DNA of 64,000 nt, taken from assembly GCF_014207255.1 (NCBI RefSeq), contig NZ_JACHCZ010000002.1, positions 372,001 to 436,000 of the forward strand, given 5' to 3'. The position numbers and the translations under genes were made by a program. Under the pieces are notes generated by a model. That model was not told where the DNA came from. It saw nothing but the letters and a program-made list of their open reading frames with translations, and made no database searches. Of the stretch, positions 37,277 to 46,304 are shown in pieces. Source of the DNA: Pseudomonas sp. JAI120. GTDB lineage: Bacteria; Pseudomonadota; Gammaproteobacteria; Pseudomonadales; Pseudomonadaceae. Positions within the stretch are counted from its first letter, which is position 1, and the number at the start of each line of letters is the position of its first letter.

Positions 37277-40200
37277 GGGGTCATCTCCAGAGCGTTTTCC
37301 TCAGCCGTAGCCGGTGCGGCCGCGACCTGATCGCGGCGATAGATGTCGCCCATGGCGACGACGATGCGCCGCTCGCCCTCGAAGGGGTCGCGGGCATGGG
37401 CGGCGAGCATGTTGTCGAGCATCACCACATCGCCGCGCTGCCAGTCGAAGCGCACCGCACAACGCTCGTAAGCGGCACTGATCGCCTCGATGGCGGCCTC
37501 TTCCAGTTCGCTGCCATCACCGTAGAACACCTGCCGGGGCATGACGCTATCGCGCCCCTTGAGGAACTGCTCACGGATATCGGCATCGAGAAACGCCGGA
37601 TGGTAGAGCTGGATCTGGTTGAAGAAGCTGGCATCGCCGGTCAGCGGGTGGAGGATCACCGCCGGGCACACCTGACGCGTATGCAATTCGTTGGCGCCGC
37701 GCCACTCGAACTCGATCCCGCCCTCATGGCAGATGCGCTCGGCCTCGGCACGCTCCTCAGTCTGGAAGAAGTGCTGCCAGCTGACATCCAGGCTGGCGCT
37801 GAAATTGCGCACGTACATCAGTTGCTTGCGACGCAGCTTGACCTGCAGCCAAGCCGGCAGCTCGCGGTACACCTCACGGCTGTCGACGATGGGCGTGGCC
37901 CCGCCGCTGGTGGCCGGCGTCTCGCAATAGAACCACTGCCGGCGCGGCCAGCGATGCTGGTGAGCGCTCTCGTTGTGGAACATGATCATGCGGTCCTTCG
38001 GATAGGGCGTGGACTTGTAGATCTTGTTGCCGCCCTCCTTCTTCGGCAGATCGCCGTACTGGCCGTACAGCTCCGGGCACAGCGCCTGGCAGAACTGCTC
38101 GAAGTCCGCCGGGGTCGGCAGATCGAAACCACGGAAGATAATCCCGCCGTGCTCGCGCAGCCAGCCTTCCACCTGCTCGCGATTGCTCTCGGCCCACACG
38201 GCGGGGGCCAGCTCGCGCTCGCGCAGTTGCACCAGCAGGGGGAAGCTGGAGCCGGCACGCAGCGGCCGGGTTTCGATCGGTGTGGCCGCGGCAGCCGGGC
38301 CATTCTGGCGCAGCTTGCCGAGCTTGCTCATCTTGCGTTGCAGCGGGTTGTCCGTGGTGGTGGACATGGCAGCGGCTCCCTTGGAAGGCAGAGGTAAGGC
38401 ATCGATGGGGCTGTCCGGCGCACCCAGCGCAGCATCGAGCAGCGCCAGGAAGCTGTCGCGCAAACGCTCGATGGTGGCTGGGCGGAACAGGCTGGTGCGG
38501 TACACCCAGCGCAGGCTGAGGGCATCGCCGTCGGGGGTGGCGAACAGCGCCATGTCGAACTTGGAGTGTTGTTGTTCACGGCTCACCGGCGTGACCTCGA
38601 GGTTGCCGAGGCGGCGCGGCTGACGCGGCGTGTTGTCCAGTACGAAAAGGGTCTGCAGCAGCGGATGCTGGTTGGCCCCACGCGGCAGGTCGAGACATTC
38701 CACCACCTGCTCGAACGGTGTGTCCTGCCAGGCGAAGGCATCCAGGCAGACATCGCGCACCAATGCCGCCTGCTCACGGAAGCTCAGCTCCGGTTGCAGG
38801 CGAATGCGCAACGCCAGCAGGTTGACGAAGAAGCCGATCAGCGCCTCGGTAGCCGGGTGTTCGCGGTTGGCCACGTCGGTGCCGATGACCAGGTCGCGGC
38901 CCTGGGTTTCGCGCTGCAGCACGGCGGCATAGACGGTCAGCAGCAACATGAACAGCGACAAGCCGCTGTCACGCTGCAAGGCCTCCAGGCGTGCCAGCGT
39001 CGCCGCTGGCAACTGGAAGTCCAAGGCCGCACCACCACCGCTATCGCGCTCGCCGCGTGGGAAGTCGAACGGCAACGGCACCTGGCTCGGTACGCCGGCG
39101 AGGGTACGTTGCCAGAACTGCTGGCCCTGTCGCTGACGGGCGCGCAGCGCCGCTGAAACCTGCCAGGCGGCATAGTCGACGTACTGGATCGCCAGTTCGC
39201 GCTCCACGGGCAGCCGGCCCTGGCTGTAGGCCTCGTAGCCTTCGACCAGCTCACCGATCAGCACCGAGCCGGACCAGCCGTCGGAGGCGATATGGTGCAG
39301 CACCAGTTGCAGCACATGCTCCTGCTCGCCCAGGCGATACAGCACCGCGCGCAGCGGCGCCTCAACGCTCAGGTCGAACGGGCGCGCGGCCATTTCATGT
39401 TCAGCCTGCGCCCACTGCGCCTGGCTCAGGGTCGCCAGTTGCAGCGTCAACACAGAATCCGCCTGGATGCGCTGGCGCGCCTCGCCCTGCTGCTGATGGT
39501 AGGTGGTGCGCAGGATCGCATGGCGCCGTATCACACGCTGCAAGGCCCGCTGCAACGCCTGGGTATCAAGGGCGCCACGCAGGCGCACGTTGCTGCTCAT
39601 GTTGAAGCTGCTGTCGCTCGGCTGCAGTTGCTGCATCAGCCAGACCCGTTGCTGCGCAGGCGACAGCGGCTGGTCGATGTGCTGATCGACCCGCGCGATG
39701 CTCAATCCAGCCGAGTCGATGGCGGTGGCCTGAGTGTCCAGGCGCGCCGCCAGCTCCGTCAGCGAAGGCGTCTCGAACAGCCAGCGCAGCGGCACCTCGA
39801 AGCCCTGCTCGCGCAGCCGCGAACGCACCTGCGCGGCCATCAGCGAGTGCCCGCCGAGCTGGAAGAAATGCCCATCGAGCGGCACCTGCTCAAGTTGCAG
39901 CACCTGGCCCCAGATCTCGCTCAGCAGGGCCTCGCTGGCGCTCATTGGCCGCTGCGCGCTGCCTGCTGCCGCCTGCTGCTGGTTGCGCAATTGCGGCAAT
40001 TGCTGGCGATCCACCTTGCCGTTGCTGTTGAGCGGCAATGCCGGCAGCGCTTGCAGATGAGTTGGCAGCATATACACCGGCAGACGTGCCTGCAGATGTT
40101 CACGCAGCTCGTCTGCGCTCGGCTCGCCAGCCAGACTGGCAACCCAGAACGCGGCCAGGTGCTCACCCTGCACCGCCACCACCGCCTGGGCGACCCCCGG

Positions 40201-43200
40201 GTGACCGAGCAGCGCCGCCTCGATCTCGCCCAGCTCGATACGGAAGCCGCGCAGCTTGATCTGATCGTCGCTGCGGCCCAGGTAATACAACTGCCCATCG
40301 GCCTGCCAGCGGGCCACATCGCCGGTGCGGTACAGGCGCCCGCCAGCGCCGCCGAACGGGTCGGCGATGAAACGCTCGGCGCTCAGCGCCGGCTGCCCGG
40401 CATAACCACGGGCCAGCCCAAGGCCTGCGATATACAACTCGCCGGCACGGCCTGGCGGAACCTCACAGAGAAACTCGTCGAGCACATGGCAGCGCGTGTT
40501 GAGCAGCGGCCGGCCAATCGGCACCACCGGCTGATGCAGCTCCTCCACCGACGTCTGGGTCGACCAGACGCTGGTTTCGGTCGGCCCGTAGACGTTGATC
40601 AGGCAGCCGACGAGCTGCTTCAGCTCGCTGGCCATTTCCGCCGCCAGGGCCTCGCCGCCGGCCAGGGCGACCCGCCCGGCCAGCACCTGGCGATCGCCCT
40701 GCAACAGCATGGCCCAGGTCGCCGGGGTGGCCTGGATCAGCTCCACCGCCCGCTCACGGATCAACTGCGCCAGCAGCAGCGGGTCCTGGCGTTGCTCGTC
40801 ATCGGCGAGCACCACGCTACCACCGCGCACCAACGGCAGGCACAGTTCCAGGCCGCTGATATCGAAGGTCACGGTGGTCAGCGCCAGGTAGCGCTGCACG
40901 CCGTCCAGCGGCAAGGCGCGCTCCATCGCCAGCAGGAAGTTGGCAAAGTTGCCCCGGCTGATCTGCACGCCCTTGGGCTGCCCGGTGGAGCCGGAGGTGT
41001 AGAGCGTGTAGGCCAGCTGCTGCAGGTGCCTCGGCAGCGCCGGTGCATCGGTCGGCTGCGCCTGTAACGCCAGGTCCTGCCAGAGCTGACAGCGCACCGT
41101 GGCCGGGAAACGCTCATCCTGAAGGTCGCACAGCAGCAGATGCGGCCGTGCCCGCTGCACGATGGCCGCCTGCCGCGCAGGCGGATGGCTCGGATCGAGC
41201 GGCAGGTACTGCGCCCCGGCCTTCTGGATGCCCAGCAGGCAGACCAGCAGGCGCTCGTCGCGCGGCAGGCAGAAGGCGATCGTGGACTCCGCCGTCACAC
41301 CTTGCGCCAACAACCAGTGCGCAAGCTGGTTGGCCTGTGCCTGCAACTGCCCGTAGCTCAGTTGTCGATCGCGGCAGAACACCGCGGTGCGCTCGGGATG
41401 CAAGGCGGCCTGAACCTCGAAGCGGGTCACGAAATCCGCCTCGATGTCCAGCTCGGCAGCTTCGCCCGCGCTGTGCAGGCGTTGTACCGAGGGCAGTGGC
41501 AGCGCCAGCAGCGGCTGGTGCAGATCGAGATGCGCCAAGCTGGCCAGCACGCCCAGGTAGTCGTCCACCAGGCACTGGATGCGGGCCGGGTCGAACAGCG
41601 CGGTGGCGTACTCGACTATCAGTTGGCTGCTGGCCTCATCGCCGCGGCCCTGGCTGAACAGGTTGAAGGTCAGGTCGAACTTGGCGCTGATCGCCCCCTG
41701 CGGCAATGCCAGGGGCGCTACCGTGACGCCCGGCAGTTGCAGATTGCGCTCGCCGAGGTGATCGACCTGGTAGTTGAACATGGCCTGGAACAATGGCGTG
41801 CGGTCTAGGCTGCGCTCGACATCGAGCACGTCGAGCAGGCGCTCGAACGGCAATTGCTCATGGGCCCGATCATCCGCCAGGCGCTGGCCAAGGCGCTGCA
41901 GAAAATGCTCCAGGCTTTCCAGCTCATCAAGCTGCACGCGGTAGACCAGGGTGTTGACGAACAGACCGACCAGCGCCTGGCTGTCCGCAGCCTCACGCCC
42001 GGACACCGGCAGGCCGATGGCGAAATCGCGGCGCCCGGCGTGTTTCCAGAGCAGCAGTTGCTGCGCGGCGAAATACAGCACGAAGGGGGTCATCCCAAGC
42101 TGCTTGGCACGGGCCGCGATTGCCGAGGTCAGCTCGCCTGGCAACGGGAACTGCTCTCGCGCGCCGGCATACGCCTGCAGTGCCGGGCGCGGGCTTTCGC
42201 TGAGGGCCAGCGGCTCGTCACTCAAGCCCTGCAGGCGCTGCTGCCAGTAATCAAGCAGTACCTGGCCGGCCTCCCCTTCCAGCGCCTTGCGCTGCGCTTC
42301 GATCACTTGCAAAAGGCCCGTTCTGGGCGCGGGCTGACGGCCCTCGTAGAGAGCGGCCAGATCCTGCACCAGCAGCCCCATGGACCAGCCGTCCACGGCG
42401 ATATGGTGGGCGTTGAACAGCAGGCGATAGTCGTCTTCAGCGAACTGGAACAGGTCGATGGCCACCAGCGGCCCATGGGCCAGGTCGAAAACCCGCTGCG
42501 CGGCCAGGGCAATCGCTGTCTCCCGCGCATCTGCCGGCGATGCGCGCAGATCGTGCAGGGCGAAGCTGGCCTCGGGCGCCTCCACCAGGCGCTGACGCAC
42601 CTGCCCGTTGTCCTCGAAGAAACGGCAACGCAGGGCTTCGTGACGTTCGATCAGGCTCAGGCAGGCGCTGCGCAGGCGTGGCACGTGCAGTTCACCCTGC
42701 AAGACCAGCAGTTGCGTGACGTTGTAGGCGGTGGTGTCGGGTTCGAGCTGCTGCATGAACCACAGCCGCTCCTGGGCATGGGACAGCCGCGCCACCGCGC
42801 TGGCCAACGCTGGCGACGCCTCTGCCCGCTCGCTGCGGGTGGCAGGCGCCGGCTCCAGCGCGGCCGCCAGTTGCCGCGGCGTGGGGTTTTCCAGCAACTG
42901 GCGCGGCATCAGGCGCAGGTCGGCCTGGCGCAGCCGGGCGATCAGTTGCAAGCTGAGAATCGAATCGCCACCAGCGGCGAAGAAGTCATCGTCCAGCCCC
43001 AGTTGCGGCTGGCCCAGCAGTTCTCGGAAGGCCGCCAGAATACTGGCCAGACGCGGCTGCGCGCGGCAGTCGGCACTTGCTGCCATGGCCGCCAGGGTCG
43101 GCTGTTCCAGCACGTCGCGCGGCTGCAGCCGGAGCCCTTCGCGCGCGGCCAGGCCGATCAGTTGCAAGCTGAGAATCGAATCGCCGCCGAGGGCGAAGAA

Positions 43201-46200
43201 ATCGTCCTGGCGAGTGACCGCGGCGCAGCCGAGCACCTGGCACCACAGCCGGGCCAGCAATTGCTCGCTGACGCTCTGGGGCGCCTGTCCGCCCTCGTCC
43301 ACCGCCACGTTAGTTTCAGGCTCGGGCAAGGCGCGGCGATCGAGCTTGCCATTGGCGGTCAGCGGCAAGGCGTCCAGGCTCGACCAGTACGCCGGCTGCA
43401 GCGGTTCGGGCAGTTGCGCCCGGGCCTGCGCCTGGATGGCGCTCAGTTCGTCCGGGGTCAGGCGCGGCGCGAGATAGGCCACCAGTTGCATGCGCCCCTG
43501 AATCTCGCGTGCCAGCACAGCGGCTTCGCGTACCAGCGATTGCCCGCTCAGCCAGGTACTGACCTCACCGGGCTCGACGCGGAAACCGCGAATCTTCACC
43601 TGATCGTCCTGGCGCCCGAGGAACGCCAGACGCCCATGGTGATCCAGGCGTACCCGATCACCGCTGCGGTAGAAACGCCGCCCTGCGTCATCGATAAAGG
43701 CGACGGCAGTGGCTTGCGGCTGGCCAAGGTAGCCCAGCGCGACCTGGGGGCCGCCGATCAGCAACTCGCCCGCCACGCCGCGCGGCACGGGCTGGCCCGC
43801 CGCATCGACGATACGCAGCTCGGCACCGGCCAATGGCTGGCCCAGCGGCAGGTAAGCGCCCTGCCCGGCCTCCGTCACCTCGCCACAGACCACACCGACG
43901 GTGGTTTCCGACGGGCCGTAGTGGTTGAACACGCGCAGCTCCGGCGCCAGTTCGCGGATGCGGGCAAACAGCGCCGCATCGAAGCCCTCACCGCCCAGGA
44001 TCAGCAACTGCCGCGGCAGTACCCGCCGGGCATCGTCCAGCGCCAGCAGGCCACGCAAATGCGAGGGGGCGATCTTCAGGCAGTCCACGGGATGTTGGGC
44101 CAGGAAATCGGCCCAGCCTGGTGGATCGAAGGCCAGGGCGGCCTCCGGCAGGATCAGCGAATCACCTGAGTGCAAGGCGGCGAAGACGCAGGTCAGGCCG
44201 AGGTCGGCGGCGACCGTGGCCAGGGTCGCCCAACGGCTGCTGGCGCTGGCCTGCAGGCGCTGACTGACGGCGGCGGCGTAATGCGCCAGGTTGGCATGGC
44301 TGACCAGCACGCCCTTGGGCTGGCCGGTGGAGCCCGAGGTGTAGATCAGGTACGCGGCCTGCTCGGGCTGGCTAAGGCTGGGCACAGGCTGGCACGGTGC
44401 GGGTGCGGCGAGATCAGCGGCGCTCAGTTGCAGACGCGCGACCGCGCCGTTCAGCGCTGGCGCCTCGGCCAGGGTCAGCAGCAGGCTCGCCGCGCTGCTT
44501 TCAAGCAGTTGCTGCAAGCGCTGCACGGGCTGCGCCGGGTCGAGGAACAGGCAGGTCGCACCACGTTGCCAGCAGGCCAACATCGCCAGCACCTGCTCGG
44601 CGCTGCGCGGCATGCATAGGGCGACTACCTGACCGGGGCCGACGCTCTGCTCGGCCAGGCGCAGCGCCAGTGCCTGCACGGCATTGGCCAGATCGCCATA
44701 GGCCAGCGACTGCCGCGTATCGCACAAGGCGGGCGCTTGCGGCGTGCGCGCGGCCCACTGCTGCACCTGTCGATCCAGCGGCTCAGGGCTGGCGCCCAGC
44801 GCGGGGCCATGCAGTTCGCTGCCCGGCGAGGCCAGCCGCAGTGCCGACAACCGCTGTCCGGGATTGACTGATGCCTCCTGCAGGATGGCCTGCAGATCGT
44901 CGAGCAGTTGCTCGATGGTGGCCGCCTCGAACAGCTCGTCGCTGTATTCCAGCTCGCAGCGCAGGCGCTGGTCGGCGCAACGCAGCAGACGCAGAGTGAG
45001 ATCGAAACGGGCATGACGCTGCGGCGGGTCGAGCACCTCGACGCTTACCCCCGGCAGGCTCAGGGTGCGGCTTTCCGGTAATTCGACCTGCACGAACATG
45101 GCCTGGAACAACGGGCTGGAACGCGGCCGATCGAGGGCTTCGAGGATCTTTTCATACGGCAGGGTCTGCTGGTCGAACGCCGCCGCCACGCTGTCGCGGG
45201 TGCGCAGCAGGGCGCTGCGAAAGTCCGGGTCGTCCTCCAGGCGCTGGCGAATCACCAGGGTGTTGAGCAGCGGCCCGATCAGCGGCGCCAGTTCGGGGCG
45301 ATCGCGTTGCGCCACCGAAGTACCCAGGCACAGGTCACGCTCGCCGCTGTAACGCGCCAGCAGGCAGGCAAAGGCGGTCAGGCCAAAGATGTACAGGGTC
45401 ACGCCCTGCTCGCGGATGGCCCCATCCACCTGCGCCGACAAGTCAGCCGGCAATTCGCGCACCCGTACCGCGCCGCTATGGCGGCGCTGGTTGGCGGGCG
45501 GACGCGGATGATCGCAGGGCAAGGCCAGCGGCCCGGGCGCATCAGCCAACTGGCTGCGCCAGTAATCGAGCTGCTGGCCGCAGGCGTCGCTGGTCAGCCA
45601 CTCGTGCTCCCAGGCGGCATAGTCGGCGTACTGGATGTCGAGCGGCGGCAACTGGGCTGGCGCGCCCAGGCTCAGGGCACGGTAGCCCTCGGCCAACTCG
45701 CGGGTCAGTTGCTGGGCCGACCAGGCGTCGTAGGCGACGTGGTGGATGGTGAAGAACAGCCAGGTGCTGCCCTGCTCGGCATCGCTGAACGCGCGCCAGC
45801 GCCAGGGCTCCTCGCGGCTCAGGTCGAAGGGCTCGGCCAGTTGCCGGGCGTACTCGTCGGCGCACCATTGCTGCGGGTCGGCAAGCGCCTCGCGGGGTAG
45901 CGGCTCGACCGCCGGCAGGCCCGCCGTCCAGGGCTCGCAGTGCGCCTGCAAGCGGCCTCGGGCATCGGCCACGTAGCGAGTGCGCAGGATCGTGTGCCGC
46001 TCCACCAGTTGCTGCATGGCCTGCTGCAGGCACGCCAGGTCCAGACGGCCGTCGAAGCGCAGCACCGAGCAGAGGTTGTACAGCGCACGGCTGCTCAGGG
46101 CCTCGGCCGAGAGAAAACGCAGTTGCGCATGGGCCAGCGGCACCGCTGCACCCTCCCTGCCAGCGGCCGGGACGATGGGCAGGCGCCAGCTATCGATGCC

Positions 46201-46302
46201 CTTCTCGGCCAGGCGCTGGCGGAACAGCTGCTTCTTGTCCGCCGGCAGTGAGGCCAGGCGCTGGGCGATCTCGACAAAGGCCTGTTGGTTGGTCGCATTC
46301 AT
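37273..46302 (-). CDS. NRPS3: C-A(Asp)-T-T-C-A(Gly-like)-T-C-beta-hydroxylase
   Basis: A 3009-aa synthetase. C1 has HHVAYDA at 187-193. A1 has the code DLTKIGHVG (D700), Asp. Two carriers follow in tandem (FFALGGDSI, S1042; FFAAGGDSI, S1114). C2 has HHIAVDG (1299-1305). A2 (D1814) gives DILQLGVVW, closest to Gly codes I know. The T serine is S2153. C3 retains HHIASDG. Residues 2646-3009 are a TauD/SyrP-type Fe(II)/2-oxoglutarate oxygenase with H2776, E2778 (FHNESA) and distal H2969 (NMLAAHAR). Fused enzymes of this type are known aspartyl beta-hydroxylases (IbetaHAsp) in siderophore pathways. Its likely target is the Asp loaded by NRPS4. It starts three bases after the NRPS2 stop. Confidence 0.9.
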   Translation of the reverse strand: MNATNQQAFVEIAQRLASLPADKKQLFRQRLAEKGIDSWRLPIVPAAGREGAAVPLAHAQLRFLSAEALSSRALYNLCSVLRFDGRLDLACLQQAMQQLVERHTILRTRYVADARGRLQAHCEPWTAGLPAVEPLPREALADPQQWCADEYARQLAEPFDLSREEPWRWRAFSDAEQGSTWLFFTIHHVAYDAWSAQQLTRELAEGYRALSLGAPAQLPPLDIQYADYAAWEHEWLTSDACGQQLDYWRSQLADAPGPLALPCDHPRPPANQRRHSGAVRVRELPADLSAQVDGAIREQGVTLYIFGLTAFACLLARYSGERDLCLGTSVAQRDRPELAPLIGPLLNTLVIRQRLEDDPDFRSALLRTRDSVAAAFDQQTLPYEKILEALDRPRSSPLFQAMFVQVELPESRTLSLPGVSVEVLDPPQRHARFDLTLRLLRCADQRLRCELEYSDELFEAATIEQLLDDLQAILQEASVNPGQRLSALRLASPGSELHGPALGASPEPLDRQVQQWAARTPQAPALCDTRQSLAYGDLANAVQALALRLAEQSVGPGQVVALCMPRSAEQVLAMLACWQRGATCLFLDPAQPVQRLQQLLESSAASLLLTLAEAPALNGAVARLQLSAADLAAPAPCQPVPSLSQPEQAAYLIYTSGSTGQPKGVLVSHANLAHYAAAVSQRLQASASSRWATLATVAADLGLTCVFAALHSGDSLILPEAALAFDPPGWADFLAQHPVDCLKIAPSHLRGLLALDDARRVLPRQLLILGGEGFDAALFARIRELAPELRVFNHYGPSETTVGVVCGEVTEAGQGAYLPLGQPLAGAELRIVDAAGQPVPRGVAGELLIGGPQVALGYLGQPQATAVAFIDDAGRRFYRSGDRVRLDHHGRLAFLGRQDDQVKIRGFRVEPGEVSTWLSGQSLVREAAVLAREIQGRMQLVAYLAPRLTPDELSAIQAQARAQLPEPLQPAYWSSLDALPLTANGKLDRRALPEPETNVAVDEGGQAPQSVSEQLLARLWCQVLGCAAVTRQDDFFALGGDSILSLQLIGLAAREGLRLQPRDVLEQPTLAAMAASADCRAQPRLASILAAFRELLGQPQLGLDDDFFAAGGDSILSLQLIARLRQADLRLMPRQLLENPTPRQLAAALEPAPATRSERAEASPALASAVARLSHAQERLWFMQQLEPDTTAYNVTQLLVLQGELHVPRLRSACLSLIERHEALRCRFFEDNGQVRQRLVEAPEASFALHDLRASPADARETAIALAAQRVFDLAHGPLVAIDLFQFAEDDYRLLFNAHHIAVDGWSMGLLVQDLAALYEGRQPAPRTGLLQVIEAQRKALEGEAGQVLLDYWQQRLQGLSDEPLALSESPRPALQAYAGAREQFPLPGELTSAIAARAKQLGMTPFVLYFAAQQLLLWKHAGRRDFAIGLPVSGREAADSQALVGLFVNTLVYRVQLDELESLEHFLQRLGQRLADDRAHEQLPFERLLDVLDVERSLDRTPLFQAMFNYQVDHLGERNLQLPGVTVAPLALPQGAISAKFDLTFNLFSQGRGDEASSQLIVEYATALFDPARIQCLVDDYLGVLASLAHLDLHQPLLALPLPSVQRLHSAGEAAELDIEADFVTRFEVQAALHPERTAVFCRDRQLSYGQLQAQANQLAHWLLAQGVTAESTIAFCLPRDERLLVCLLGIQKAGAQYLPLDPSHPPARQAAIVQRARPHLLLCDLQDERFPATVRCQLWQDLALQAQPTDAPALPRHLQQLAYTLYTSGSTGQPKGVQISRGNFANFLLAMERALPLDGVQRYLALTTVTFDISGLELCLPLVRGGSVVLADDEQRQDPLLLAQLIRERAVELIQATPATWAMLLQGDRQVLAGRVALAGGEALAAEMASELKQLVGCLINVYGPTETSVWSTQTSVEELHQPVVPIGRPLLNTRCHVLDEFLCEVPPGRAGELYIAGLGLARGYAGQPALSAERFIADPFGGAGGRLYRTGDVARWQADGQLYYLGRSDDQIKLRGFRIELGEIEAALLGHPGVAQAVVAVQGEHLAAFWVASLAGEPSADELREHLQARLPVYMLPTHLQALPALPLNSNGKVDRQQLPQLRNQQQAAAGSAQRPMSASEALLSEIWGQVLQLEQVPLDGHFFQLGGHSLMAAQVRSRLREQGFEVPLRWLFETPSLTELAARLDTQATAIDSAGLSIARVDQHIDQPLSPAQQRVWLMQQLQPSDSSFNMSSNVRLRGALDTQALQRALQRVIRRHAILRTTYHQQQGEARQRIQADSVLTLQLATLSQAQWAQAEHEMAARPFDLSVEAPLRAVLYRLGEQEHVLQLVLHHIASDGWSGSVLIGELVEGYEAYSQGRLPVERELAIQYVDYAAWQVSAALRARQRQGQQFWQRTLAGVPSQVPLPFDFPRGERDSGGGAALDFQLPAATLARLEALQRDSGLSLFMLLLTVYAAVLQRETQGRDLVIGTDVANREHPATEALIGFFVNLLALRIRLQPELSFREQAALVRDVCLDAFAWQDTPFEQVVECLDLPRGANQHPLLQTLFVLDNTPRQPRRLGNLEVTPVSREQQHSKFDMALFATPDGDALSLRWVYRTSLFRPATIERLRDSFLALLDAALGAPDSPIDALPLPSKGAAAMSTTTDNPLQRKMSKLGKLRQNGPAAAATPIETRPLRAGSSFPLLVQLRERELAPAVWAESNREQVEGWLREHGGIIFRGFDLPTPADFEQFCQALCPELYGQYGDLPKKEGGNKIYKSTPYPKDRMIMFHNESAHQHRWPRRQWFYCETPATSGGATPIVDSREVYRELPAWLQVKLRRKQLMYVRNFSASLDVSWQHFFQTEERAEAERICHEGGIEFEWRGANELHTRQVCPAVILHPLTGDASFFNQIQLYHPAFLDADIREQFLKGRDSVMPRQVFYGDGSELEEAAIEAISAAYERCAVRFDWQRGDVVMLDNMLAAHARDPFEGERRIVVAMGDIYRRDQVAAAPATAEENALEMTP
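38365..38380 (-). promoter_or_regulatory. Possible internal translation start of the fused hydroxylase
   Basis: Within NRPS3, minus-strand GGGAG is followed eight bases later by an in-frame ATG (residue 2646, MSTTTDNPLQ), exactly where the oxygenase domain begins. It could yield a free 364-aa hydroxylase, or mark where a stand-alone gene was fused. Confidence 0.4.
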
Positions 46303-46304
46303 CT

